A stretch of DNA of 33,793 nt from assembly GCA_902802515.1 (NCBI GenBank), contig CADCMM010000014.1, positions 1 through 33,793 on the forward strand, in the 5' to 3' direction. The translations under genes and the position numbers were made by a program. Position 1 is the stretch's first letter. Each line of letters begins with the position of its first letter. This DNA comes from an uncultured Lachnospiraceae bacterium. Lineage in GTDB: Bacteria; Bacillota; Clostridia; Lachnospirales; Lachnospiraceae. Shown in pieces: positions 25,608 through 33,793 of this stretch. The notes below the pieces were generated by a model. It ran no database searches, was not told the origin of the DNA, and worked only from the letters and a program-made list of their open reading frames with translations.

Positions 25608-27374
25608 TTACATTCGCTCCGGAGCCGAGAAGCCCAGCAGGTCAATGCTGGTCTCCAGCACCCTGCGGGTCAGTTCCAACAGCGCGATCCATGAAGCTTT
25701 CTGCTCCTCATTCCCTTCTGAGAGGATCTTCGTTTCATGGTAGAAACGGTTAAAATCATTCGCCAGATCGTAAATATAAGAACAGATTTTATGGGGCGCT
25801 ATCTCCTCATATGCCTGATAAATGGCATCGGAGAACCGGGTCAGTTCCAGCATAAGGTTCTTTTCACTGTCGCTGGCTGCCAGCCCGATCTTTGCGCCTT
25901 CCAGACTGCCGCCTGCCGCCTGATACTTCGCCAGGATCGACTTGATCCGGACGATGGTATACAGAATGTAGGGACCGGTATCTCCTTCAAAAGAGGTAAA
26001 CTTGTCCACATCAAAGATATAATCTTTGGAGGCCTGGTTAGAGAGGTCACCATACTTGATGGCGGATAAGGCCACCAGCTTCGCGGTCTCCCGTGCCTCC
26101 TCCGGATCCGCCTCATGGTTTTCCATGATCTTGCGGTACATTTCCTCATTGATCTGGGTAAGGAGATGTTCCAGGCGCATCACTCCGCCCTCGCGGGTCT
26201 TAAAAGGCTTTCCGTCCTTGCCGTTCATCGTTCCGAAGCCCAGGAATTTCAACTCGGTATCCTCTTTGATCAGCTTCGTCTTGCGGGCGCAGCGGAACAC
26301 CTGCGTAAAGTACAGTTCCTGCCGCTTGTCCACCACATAAATGATCTCATCCGGATCAAAGAGTTTCCGGCGTTCCACGATCGTAGCCAGATCCGTAGTA
26401 TTGTACAGAGAAGCCCCATCCGATTTTAAGATCATGCAGGGCGGGATTTCCTTGGTATCCGTCTCCTCCTTTACATCCACCACCAGAGCTCCCTGATCCA
26501 GATGCGCATAGCCCTCGTCCTTCATGTACTGCACCATATCCGGAATGTAGGGCTGGGCATCGGATTCTTTCTTCCACAGATCAAACTCTACCTGCAGGTT
26601 CCCATAATTCTTCTTCAGATCGGCAATGGACACGTCCAGAATGTGATGCCACAATGCCAGATAACCTGGATTTCCGTGCTGCAGTTCGTAAGTAGCCTGC
26701 ATCGCTTCTTCTTTGTAGGCCGCATCCTCCTTGGATCTCCCGCTGGCGCAGGGATAGATCTCTTCCAGCTCTGAAATAGTAAAAGGGGCTTCCTTCGGGT
26801 ACTCTCCCGTATATTCAGGATCAAAATAAGGCAGATCCGGCTGGCGGTGCTTCACTTCCGTAATGATCAGCCCCATCTGCAGTCCCCAGTCGCCAAGATG
26901 CACATCGCCGATGGTTTTGTGTCCCAGAAAACGGCCGATACGCTTTACACTCTCGCCGATAATGGCGGAGCGCAGATGACCGACATGCAGAGGCTTTGCC
27001 ACATTGGCCCCGCCGTAGTCGATGATGATGGTCTTGGGCTGCGCAGCCTTTTCGATGGACAGGTTCTCATCCGCCTGCATCTGCTGCAGATAATCGGAGA
27101 GAAATTCTTTCTTGAGTTTCAAATTGATAAAGCCCGGATTGACCGCCGTCACTTCCTCAAAAACTTCGCTCTTTTCCAGCTCGGCCACCACATCATTCGC
27201 GATCATGATGGGAGCCTTTTTGTATTTTTTCGCCGCTGCCATGGCTCCGTTGCACTGATATTCACACAGATCCGGCCGGTTGGACAAGGTTACCCTTCCC
27301 AGGCTTCCATCGTATCCCGCCGCCTCGAAAGCGCGGACCGCCTCTTTATTGATCAAATTTAAAATCCGTTCCAT
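25608..27374 (-). CDS. argS: Arginyl-tRNA synthetase
   Basis: It charges tRNA-Arg with arginine. The protein is 588 residues, a normal length. It has the N-terminal Add1 domain, the class I HIGH-type motif in KPLHVGHLRSAI, and an FKTREGG region in place of a standard KMSKS, as in many ArgRS. The C-terminal anticodon-binding domain ends LLGFSAPERM. The start is ATG at 27374, behind AGGAGGAAATT; the frame is open to 27431, but that part overlaps the promoter. It is a single gene with its own promoter and terminator. No T-box leader is present. Confidence 0.96.
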   Translation of the reverse strand: MERILNLINKEAVRAFEAAGYDGSLGRVTLSNRPDLCEYQCNGAMAAAKKYKKAPIMIANDVVAELEKSEVFEEVTAVNPGFINLKLKKEFLSDYLQQMQADENLSIEKAAQPKTIIIDYGGANVAKPLHVGHLRSAIIGESVKRIGRFLGHKTIGDVHLGDWGLQMGLIITEVKHRQPDLPYFDPEYTGEYPKEAPFTISELEEIYPCASGRSKEDAAYKEEAMQATYELQHGNPGYLALWHHILDVSIADLKKNYGNLQVEFDLWKKESDAQPYIPDMVQYMKDEGYAHLDQGALVVDVKEETDTKEIPPCMILKSDGASLYNTTDLATIVERRKLFDPDEIIYVVDKRQELYFTQVFRCARKTKLIKEDTELKFLGFGTMNGKDGKPFKTREGGVMRLEHLLTQINEEMYRKIMENHEADPEEARETAKLVALSAIKYGDLSNQASKDYIFDVDKFTSFEGDTGPYILYTIVRIKSILAKYQAAGGSLEGAKIGLAASDSEKNLMLELTRFSDAIYQAYEEIAPHKICSYIYDLANDFNRFYHETKILSEGNEEQKASWIALLELTRRVLETSIDLLGFSAPERM

Positions 27375-27412
27375 AATTTCCTCCTGATTTGTAACTGCAT
27401 AACATTTCAAAC

Positions 27413-27441
27413 AGTATAGCATATCCCGCAAATTGCGACAA
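27413..27441 (-). promoter_or_regulatory. Promoter of argS
   Basis: TTGTCG (27441-27436) and TATACT (27418-27413) are 17 bp apart on the minus strand. The leader is about 30 nt, too short for a T-box. Confidence 0.7.
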
Positions 27442-27461
27442 TAACATATTTCTCTGATACC

Positions 27462-28778
27462 CTACTCTTCCCGGAGCCAGTTCAGATATTCCTGCACCTG
27501 TCTTTCGTACCCGCTGTCGGAGGGATGATAAAATCTGCGTTCTCCCAGCTCTTGCGGCAGATACCGCTGCCTGGAAAAATGTTTGGGATAATCGTGGGCA
27601 TACTCGTATCCCACACCATGTCCCAGTTTATGGGCGCCTCCATAGTGAGCATCCTGAAGGTGGACGGGCACGGTGGCTTTCATTGACCTTACCGCGTCCA
27701 TGGCCTCTCCAATGGCAACCGTAGCAGAATTGCTCTTAGGCGCGGTTGCCATATACAATGCCGCCTGGGCTAATATCAGCTGCGCCTCCGGCATGCCCAC
27801 GCGCTCCACCGCCTGGGCCGCTGCCACCGCCACCTGCAGCGCCTGAGGATCCGCGTTTCCGATATCCTCTGAGGCAATGATCATGATCCTGCGGGCAATG
27901 AAGGTAACACTTTCTCCGGCATACAGCATTCTCGCCAGATAATACACTGCCGCGTCCGGGTCCGAGCCCCGCATACTTTTAATAAACGCGGAAATGGTGT
28001 CGTAATGGTTGTCCCCTGTCTTATCATAGCGGACCACCCGCTTCTGGATACACTCAGAGGCGACCTCCAGCGTAATGTGGATCTTCCCATCCTCCGCTCG
28101 CTTTGTGGTAAGAACGCCAAGTTCCACCGCGTTGAGGGCTGCCCTGGCGTCTCCGCCGGCGATGTCCGCCAGAAAATCCAGGGCATCCTCCTCGATCACG
28201 GCATGGTAAGCTCCCATCCCCCGCTCCTGATCGTACACTGCGCGCTTTATCAGGGTGCAAATGTCTTCCTTCTCCAACGGTTTCAATTCAAAGATCACCG
28301 ACCGGGAGATCAGAGCGCCATTGACCTCAAAGTAGGGATTCTCTGTGGTTGCCCCGATCAGAATGATCGTTCCATCCTCCACAAACGGCAGCAGATAATC
28401 CTGCTGACCTTTATTGAAACGGTGGATCTCGTCCACAAACAGAATGGTTTTCTTACCGTACATTCCCAGATTGTCCTTCGCCGCCTTTACCACTTCTTCC
28501 ATATCTTTTTTCCCGGCCACTGTGGCGTTGATCTGGGTAAATTCTGCACTGGTGGTATTGGCGATCACCTTTGCCAGCGTAGTTTTCCCCGTTCCGGGCG
28601 GGCCGTAAAAAATAATAGAGCTGAGTTTATCCGCTTTGATCGCCCGGTACAGCAGCTTATCCTCTCCGATAATATGCCGCTGTCCCACCACTTCTTCCAG
28701 CGTCCTGGGGCGGATGCGGGAAGCCAGAGGCGTTTCCTTTTCCATACTGTTATTTCTTGCGTACTCAAATAAATCCAT
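27462..28778 (-). CDS. rarA: Replication-associated recombination ATPase RarA (MgsA)
   Basis: An AAA+ clamp-loader-like ATPase acting at stalled replication forks. It is 438 residues, with Walker A GPPGTGKTT (59-67), Walker B TILFVDEIHRF (Asp116, Glu117) and the sensor region LIGATTENPYFEV. The C-terminal tetramerisation part has GAHKLGHGVGYEYAHDYP. The start follows GAGGAAGGA. It stops about 20 bp before the argS -35. Confidence 0.95.
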   Translation of the reverse strand: MDLFEYARNNSMEKETPLASRIRPRTLEEVVGQRHIIGEDKLLYRAIKADKLSSIIFYGPPGTGKTTLAKVIANTTSAEFTQINATVAGKKDMEEVVKAAKDNLGMYGKKTILFVDEIHRFNKGQQDYLLPFVEDGTIILIGATTENPYFEVNGALISRSVIFELKPLEKEDICTLIKRAVYDQERGMGAYHAVIEEDALDFLADIAGGDARAALNAVELGVLTTKRAEDGKIHITLEVASECIQKRVVRYDKTGDNHYDTISAFIKSMRGSDPDAAVYYLARMLYAGESVTFIARRIMIIASEDIGNADPQALQVAVAAAQAVERVGMPEAQLILAQAALYMATAPKSNSATVAIGEAMDAVRSMKATVPVHLQDAHYGGAHKLGHGVGYEYAHDYPKHFSRQRYLPQELGERRFYHPSDSGYERQVQEYLNWLREE

Positions 28779-28880
28779 AATTTTTCCTTCCTCGTAATAG
28801 GTATCGGCACGATTGTTTCACAATCCTGCCAGGTCGGTCGGAACCATGCTAAATCATGCATTTCGCATGATGGGTCCTCC

Positions 28881-29555
28881 CTAGGGGGCCAAAATGATCT
28901 GGTCCACTGTCACAAACTCATACCCCTGATCCAGTAATAAGTCTACCACCTGCAGAGCAGCCTGCGCCGAAGATGCATAACAATCGTGGAACAGAATAAT
29001 ATCCTGATCTTTCACCTGTTTCATCACTTTCTCCACAGTGGCGGGTACGTTTTTTGTGGTCCAATCCAAAGTGTCAATGCTCCACATAACCGGCAGCATA
29101 GTAACATCGTATTCCAGAGCCTTATTCCACACCCCAAATGGCGGGCGGGCAAACTGTGTTCCCTCACCGGTAACACGCTCCACCAGCTCACTGGTCTTTT
29201 CCAGTTCTTCCGCCGCTGCCTGCTTCTCTATACAGTCCAGTTTCTTGTGACTGTACGTGTGATTGCCGATCAGATGCCCCTCCTGGTGCATCCGCTCCAA
29301 AAGTTCTTCATTTCCCTCAATGTTCTTTCCAATGACAAAGAACGTGGCCTTTACTCCCCGTTCTTTTAATCCATCCAATATTTGCGCAGTGTAGACCGGA
29401 TGCGGACCGTCATCAAACGTCAGCGCGATCTGCGGCGTCATTTCCTCCTCCGCCAGCGTTTTCTCTCCAAAACAAAGAACAAGAACGCAGATCAGCACCG
29501 GCACGATCCGCAGATCACGAACAGTTCTAATATTTATCCCAAACCTTTTCTTCAT
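28881..29555 (-). CDS. Polysaccharide deacetylase (NodB/CE4)
   Basis: A 224-residue exported CE4 enzyme, likely removing acetyl groups from peptidoglycan or another surface glycan. An N-terminal signal or membrane helix (about 17-30) precedes the NodB domain. The motifs are complete: TFDDGP (46-51), metal ligands in HTYSH (His99, His103), RPPFG (about 137-141), the WSIDTLDW region and ILFHD. The start follows AGGA at short spacing. The 102 bp before rarA has two weak hairpins but no clear terminator. Confidence 0.9.
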   Translation of the reverse strand: MKKRFGINIRTVRDLRIVPVLICVLVLCFGEKTLAEEEMTPQIALTFDDGPHPVYTAQILDGLKERGVKATFFVIGKNIEGNEELLERMHQEGHLIGNHTYSHKKLDCIEKQAAAEELEKTSELVERVTGEGTQFARPPFGVWNKALEYDVTMLPVMWSIDTLDWTTKNVPATVEKVMKQVKDQDIILFHDCYASSAQAALQVVDLLLDQGYEFVTVDQIILAP

Positions 29556-29625
29556 ATTCCTGACCGATACAACAGGTTTCCCTATTACTTATGTTTCCCG
29601 GCTGCGTATCATGTCAGTTTCTTTC

Positions 29626-30744
29626 CTATAAACCCTGCTTTTCAAACGGAAACCGGTAAGGAAGATGATAGCGGTCACGGATCTCAATAAACTCTTTCTG
29701 GACAGCCTCCCCCACCGGGACGCCTTTATCCTTTCGTTCCTGCCACACCAGATACTCCTTTTCTCCCGCAGTGTAGATGCGTTCCTGGCCGGGAGCTTTT
29801 TCGGAAGAACGTAGCTGCCGCAATATCTCCCCGGTTATTTTTCGGAACTCTTCTTCTCCCATAAAGAACTCCGGATTGATCACAAGGAAGAAGTGACCCA
29901 GATGGTACGGCGTCTTATTTCCATTTTCGTCAATACCGTTTAACATCTTCATAAAGTTTCCTGCCTGCAATGCCGCGGAGAGGATCTCCACTACCGCAGC
30001 GTAACCATAGCCTTTATAACCGGCAAGTTCCTCCCCGATACCGCCAAGGGGCGTCAGAGCCGCATTGCCCTGCGTAAGATCTTTTAAAATCTGCTGGCTG
30101 TCCGTCTTTGCCTTGCCGTCCCGGCCAATTACCATGCCGGCAGGAACCTCTTTCCCGCTTCTGGCATAGTACTCGATCTTACCGCGCTGAGTGATGGATG
30201 TGGCGCAGTCCAGCACAAACGGAAATTCCTCATCCGTTGGGAAGGCGAAGGTCAGAGGGTTGGTGCCCAGCATATTCTCCACGCCAAAAGTAGGCGCGAT
30301 GGACGGGCGCGCGTTCGTCCCTGTGATGCCCAGCATTCCCTGCCGTGAAGCCATCATTGCCCAATATCCGGCGATGCCGTAGTGGGTGGAATTGCGAATC
30401 ACCGCCATGCCCATGCCGTAGTTTTTTGCCTTCTCGATAATGGAATTCATGGCCTTGTAGGAGGCCACCATACCCATGCCGTCGTGAGCGTCCACCACCA
30501 GGGTAGTAACCGTCTCTTTCAACACTTCATATTCCGTCACCGGCTTCTGGATACCCACGTTTATCCGGTCAATATAAATCGGTTTGAATCGATTGCATCC
30601 GTGACTCTCAATTCCTCTTCGGTCGCTCTCCATCAGAACATCCGCGCAGATTTTCGCGTCTTCTTCCGGAACCCCCACCGCTTTGAATGCGTCTGTCATA
30701 AAATTGCCGATCAAATCCCAGGATACATAAGGTCTCGTCTCCAT
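29626..30744 (-). CDS. Ldh2/malate-L-lactate dehydrogenase family oxidoreductase
   Basis: An NAD(P)-dependent dehydrogenase of the YlbC/Ldh2/ComC fold (not the classical LDH fold). The substrate may be malate, lactate, ureidoglycolate or a sugar acid and cannot be set from sequence. It is 372 residues from ATG 30744, which follows GGAGGAGG; the frame is open 9 codons further with no ribosome site. Motifs are ESHGCNRF, VDAHDGMGM, IRNSTHYGIAGYW with the active-site His, and GGIGEELAGYKGYG. A TATAAT at 30808-30803, with a poor -35, may be its promoter. Confidence 0.9.
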   Translation of the reverse strand: METRPYVSWDLIGNFMTDAFKAVGVPEEDAKICADVLMESDRRGIESHGCNRFKPIYIDRINVGIQKPVTEYEVLKETVTTLVVDAHDGMGMVASYKAMNSIIEKAKNYGMGMAVIRNSTHYGIAGYWAMMASRQGMLGITGTNARPSIAPTFGVENMLGTNPLTFAFPTDEEFPFVLDCATSITQRGKIEYYARSGKEVPAGMVIGRDGKAKTDSQQILKDLTQGNAALTPLGGIGEELAGYKGYGYAAVVEILSAALQAGNFMKMLNGIDENGNKTPYHLGHFFLVINPEFFMGEEEFRKITGEILRQLRSSEKAPGQERIYTAGEKEYLVWQERKDKGVPVGEAVQKEFIEIRDRYHLPYRFPFEKQGL

Positions 30745-30833
30745 GCTGTACCTCCTCCGTCGTTTCCTCAAACACCCCGTATAGATTACTTTTATAGTAA
30801 GGATTATAGCATATATTTATCCGAATACCTACT

Positions 30834-30875
30834 AAAAATTCCGGCTATCTCTCATCATTGAGAAAATAGCCGGAA
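30834..30875 (-). terminator. Intrinsic terminator after the DUF4250 gene
   Basis: A 10-bp stem, TTCCGGCTAT with ATAGCCGGAA (written on the plus strand, 30839-30848 and 30866-30875), has further internal pairing. It is followed by TTTTT on the minus strand. It ends the clpB-DUF4250 transcript 14 bp after the stop. Confidence 0.85.
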
Positions 30876-30888
30876 CTCGAACATCTGC

Positions 30889-31062
30889 TCACACAAATGC
30901 GTTCAACGCTTTATCGTACTCGTAGTCAATACTCCGCAGCTTCTCCACAATTTCTTCTCTGTCCGCGTCAAGTGCCGCGCAAAGTTCATCCAGAGAAGGA
31001 TAATGGTCGCGAAGCTGCGTATTTACATAGCTGAGCAGCATCACCGGGTCATTTGGCAGCAT
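30889..31062 (-). CDS. DUF4250 family small protein
   Basis: A 57-residue protein starting MLPNDPVMLLSYVNTQLRDH and ending EKLRSIDYEYDKALNAFV. It matches the DUF4250 pattern known from Clostridia, with no assigned function. It is soluble and mostly helical. The ribosome site is AGGTGAAG. It follows clpB by 31 bp and precedes the terminator, so it is probably co-transcribed with clpB and heat-regulated. Confidence 0.85.
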   Translation of the reverse strand: MLPNDPVMLLSYVNTQLRDHYPSLDELCAALDADREEIVEKLRSIDYEYDKALNAFV

Positions 31063-31093
31063 AACTTCACCTGCTTTCTTGCTCTGCCCTCTC

Positions 31094-33694
31094 TTACTCC
31101 ACCGTAACTTCGGGCTTTACTCTTGCCACAAGTTTTCCATCTTCCACATCCAGAACAATGGTGTCGCCCTCCATTACTGTGCCGGAGAGGATCAGCCGGG
31201 CTGCCAGCGTCTCCACATTCTTCTGCAGGAAACGCTTCAGCGGACGCGCGCCATAGATCGGGTCGTAGCCGCCCTCCACCACATAATCTTTGCCTGCCTG
31301 CGTCAGTTCCAGGCGGATATCCTGGCCGGCAAGACGTTTATTCAGGTCATCCATCATCAGATTAATGATATTGCCGATATTCTCTCTTGTCAACGGTTTA
31401 AACATGATGATCTCATCCAGGCGGTTCAGGAACTCCGGACGGAAATGCGCCCGCAGGTCATTCATTACCATATCCTGATTCTCTGCCCGTATCTCCCCGT
31501 TGTCCTCTATGCCGTCCAGAAGATAGGATGAGCCGATGTTGGAAGTCATGATCAGGATCGTGTTCTTAAAATCCACTGTGCGTCCCTGGGAATCCGTGAT
31601 ACGGCCGTCATCCAGCACCTGCAGCAGCACATTAAACACGTCCGGATGCGCTTTCTCGATCTCATCAAACAAAACTACAGAGTACGGTTTCCTGCGGACC
31701 GCCTCCGTAAGCTGTCCGCCCTCCTCGTAACCAACATATCCGGGAGGCGCTCCGATCAGACGGGATACTGAGTGTTTCTCCATATATTCACTCATATCGA
31801 TACGTACCATGTTCTGCTCGTCATCAAACAGATTTTCTGCCAGAGCCTTCGCCAGTTCTGTCTTACCTACCCCGGTAGGCCCTAAGAACAGGAAGGAACC
31901 GATGGGCTTTGTGGGATCCTTGATACCTGCTTTGGAACGCAGGATGGCATCCGTCACCTTCTCCACACCGTCATCCTGGCCGATGACACGCTTGTGCAGC
32001 TGGCCCGCCAGCGACAGTATCTTGCTGCGCTCTCCCTGGGTCAGCTTCGCAACCGGGATCCCGGTCCAGCGGGAAATGATCCGGGAGATCTCTTCCTCCG
32101 TCACGCTCTCGTGTACCAGAGACAGATCCTGTTTCTTCACTTTATCTTCCTCGATGGCCAACTGCTGCTGCAATTTCGGCAATTCACCATACTGCAGCTC
32201 CGCTGCCCTGTTCAGGTCGTACTTCTGCTTCGCCAATTCGATTTCTTTATTCATAGCCTCGATCTGTTCCCGCAGACCGGACAGCTTCTCTACAGAATGT
32301 TTCTCGTTGTCCCACTGGGCCTTTTTCGCGTTAAATTCATCCCGCAGTTCTGCCAGTTCTTTCTGCAGCGTCGCCAGACGCTCCTGGCTGGCCTTATCGG
32401 TCTCCTTCTTTAACGCTGCTTCCTCGATTTCCATCTGCATCACGCGGCGCTGCAGTTCATCCAGCTCCGTGGGCAGAGAATCCAGTTCCGTCTTGATCAA
32501 AGCGCAGGCTTCATCCACCAGATCAATAGCTTTATCCGGCAGGAACCGGTCAGATATATAGCGGTGCGACAGGGTAGCCGCCGCCACCAGAGCGCTGTCC
32601 GTGATCTTCACACCGTGATACACCTCATAGCGCTCTTTCAGTCCACGGAGGATCGAAATCGTATCCTCCACCGTAGGTTCATCCACCAGAACCGGCTGGA
32701 AACGCCGCTCCAGCGCCGGATCTTTTTCAATGTATTTCCGGTATTCATCCAGCGTCGTGGCGCCGATACAGTGCAGTTCGCCCCGGGCCAGCATGGGCTT
32801 TAACATATTTCCGGCGTCCATGGCCCCATCCGTCTTACCCGCGCCAACGATCAGGTGCAGCTCATCAATAAACAGGATGATCCCGCCCTCGCTCTTTCTC
32901 ACTTCCTCCAGAACGGCTTTCAGACGTTCCTCAAACTCGCCGCGATATTTTGCTCCCGCCACCAAAGCTCCCATATCCAGCGCAAAAATCTTTTTATTCT
33001 TCAATCCCTCCGGGACATCCCCCCGGACAATACGCTGTGCCAGACCTTCCACAACGGCGGTCTTACCTACGCCGGGCTCTCCGATCAGAACCGGATTATT
33101 CTTCGTCTTTCTGGACAGGATGCGGATCACGTTGCGGATTTCCGAATCACGGCCGATCACCGGATCCATTTTCTGATTTCTGGCTTTCTCCACAAGGTCT
33201 TCGCCATACTTATTCAGCGTATCGTAAGTAACCTCCGGATTATCCGTCGTTACCCGCTGATTGCCCCGAACTGTGGAAAGCGCCTTCAAAAAGCGCTCTT
33301 TTGTAATGCCGTATTCCTTGAAGAATGACTTCATGGACGGGCTGGGATGATCCAGCAGGGACAGGAACAGATGCTCCACGGAGACATACTCATCTCCCAT
33401 GGCTTTCGCCTCATCCTCCGCGCTCACCAGGGCCTTATTCAGGTACTGTCCAATATACGGCTGCCCTCCGGAAACCTTCGTTCTACTGTTCAAAAGCTGC
33501 TCCAGACGGTTCTCGAAATGCTCCTTCTGGATTTCCATCTTCTCCACCAGCTTCAGGATCAGACTGTCTTCCTGTTTTATTAAACTGTACAGCAGGTGTT
33601 CCTGCTCCAGCTCCTGATTTCCAAATTCATATGCGATTTTCTCCAGGTCGTTCACTGCCTGGATGGATTTCTGTGTAAATTTACTGATATTCAT
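31094..33694 (-). CDS. clpB: ATP-dependent disaggregase ClpB
   Basis: A Hsp100 chaperone that dissolves protein aggregates with DnaK. It is 866 residues from ATG 33694, behind GAGGGGG; an in-frame TTG two codons earlier is unlikely. The N-domain has two Clp-N repeats. AAA1 has GEPGVGKTA (about 203) and the Walker B region [10 protein letters not shown] coiled-coil middle domain (about 400-530), present in ClpB but short or absent in ClpC/ClpA, follows. AAA2 has [13 protein letters not shown] (about 600). The CIRCE site upstream indicates HrcA control. Confidence 0.97.
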   Translation of the reverse strand: MNISKFTQKSIQAVNDLEKIAYEFGNQELEQEHLLYSLIKQEDSLILKLVEKMEIQKEHFENRLEQLLNSRTKVSGGQPYIGQYLNKALVSAEDEAKAMGDEYVSVEHLFLSLLDHPSPSMKSFFKEYGITKERFLKALSTVRGNQRVTTDNPEVTYDTLNKYGEDLVEKARNQKMDPVIGRDSEIRNVIRILSRKTKNNPVLIGEPGVGKTAVVEGLAQRIVRGDVPEGLKNKKIFALDMGALVAGAKYRGEFEERLKAVLEEVRKSEGGIILFIDELHLIVGAGKTDGAMDAGNMLKPMLARGELHCIGATTLDEYRKYIEKDPALERRFQPVLVDEPTVEDTISILRGLKERYEVYHGVKITDSALVAAATLSHRYISDRFLPDKAIDLVDEACALIKTELDSLPTELDELQRRVMQMEIEEAALKKETDKASQERLATLQKELAELRDEFNAKKAQWDNEKHSVEKLSGLREQIEAMNKEIELAKQKYDLNRAAELQYGELPKLQQQLAIEEDKVKKQDLSLVHESVTEEEISRIISRWTGIPVAKLTQGERSKILSLAGQLHKRVIGQDDGVEKVTDAILRSKAGIKDPTKPIGSFLFLGPTGVGKTELAKALAENLFDDEQNMVRIDMSEYMEKHSVSRLIGAPPGYVGYEEGGQLTEAVRRKPYSVVLFDEIEKAHPDVFNVLLQVLDDGRITDSQGRTVDFKNTILIMTSNIGSSYLLDGIEDNGEIRAENQDMVMNDLRAHFRPEFLNRLDEIIMFKPLTRENIGNIINLMMDDLNKRLAGQDIRLELTQAGKDYVVEGGYDPIYGARPLKRFLQKNVETLAARLILSGTVMEGDTIVLDVEDGKLVARVKPEVTVE

Positions 33695-33748
33695 AAACAA
33701 GCCCCCTCTCAGTGCTATGTATTGAGTTCTTTGTTCTACTCGAACTAT

Positions 33749-33791
33749 AACATAACATATTTTGTTAGCACTGTCAATAGGTGAGTGCTAA
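33749..33791 (-). promoter_or_regulatory. clpB promoter with CIRCE operator
   Basis: TTAGCACTG-N9-GAGTGCTAA (33765-33791) matches the CIRCE consensus with one mismatch in the left arm. The -35 TTGACA (33777-33772) lies inside it, and the -10 TATGTT (33754-33749) is 17 bp further on. HrcA binding here would block the polymerase. A related half site, TAGCACTGAGA, lies near the ribosome site. Confidence 0.92.
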
Positions 33792-33793
33792 TT

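Noticed and set aside
27375..27461. T-box leader before argS
   Set aside because: The promoter gives a leader of only about 30 nt.

Overview
The window looks like chromosome from an anaerobic Firmicute of the class Clostridia, most likely Lachnospiraceae. The evidence is an [FeFe] hydrogenase with extra ferredoxin domains, a DUF4250 protein, a CIRCE/HrcA-type clpB promoter, an agr-type LytTR peptide-sensing system, strong AGGAGG ribosome sites and sigma-A promoters with 17-bp spacers. Nearly all housekeeping genes lie on the minus strand at moderate GC. One block, about 7.6-13.6 kb, is visibly AT-rich and has genes on both strands.

Layout. (1) 1-5.8 kb: gltB and the start of gltD (glutamate synthase), behind a promoter followed almost at once by an intrinsic terminator, so attenuation is likely. 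(2) 5.8-7.1 kb: a plus-strand AAA/DUF4143 ATPase with its own promoter. (3) 7.1-13.8 kb: an accessory island. It holds a four-gene operon (ABC ATPase, two small FtsX-like half permeases, a secreted lactococcin-972-like peptide) led by an agrD-like pheromone gene of 48 codons. A rearranged agrC, agrB and agrA follow. Remnants of one gene, a PNPOx-like/4Fe-4S protein, flank the island as imperfect direct repeats, and a 121-bp hairpin element (MITE-like) sits at the right edge. (4) 13.8-18.5 kb: [FeFe] hydrogenase, a coiled-coil protein, a membrane protein and a substrate-binding/VWA lipoprotein, probably one operon. (5) 18.5-20.7 kb: glyA and a CPBP-type membrane protease. (6) 20.8-25.4 kb: a membrane Ser/Thr kinase whose end overlaps the start of a large Ig-like surface protein with Glu/Thr repeats. 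(7) 25.6-33.8 kb: argS, rarA, a polysaccharide deacetylase, an Ldh2-type dehydrogenase, a DUF4250 gene and clpB.

The most interesting part is the island. AgrB (12.1 kb) would process the AgrD peptide (10.4 kb), AgrC would sense it, and AgrA would activate transcription. Here agrD is not next to agrB but is the first gene of the toxin/transporter operon, so pheromone and toxin would come from the same mRNA. This arrangement is seen in the sequence; the regulatory circuit is inferred from known agr systems.
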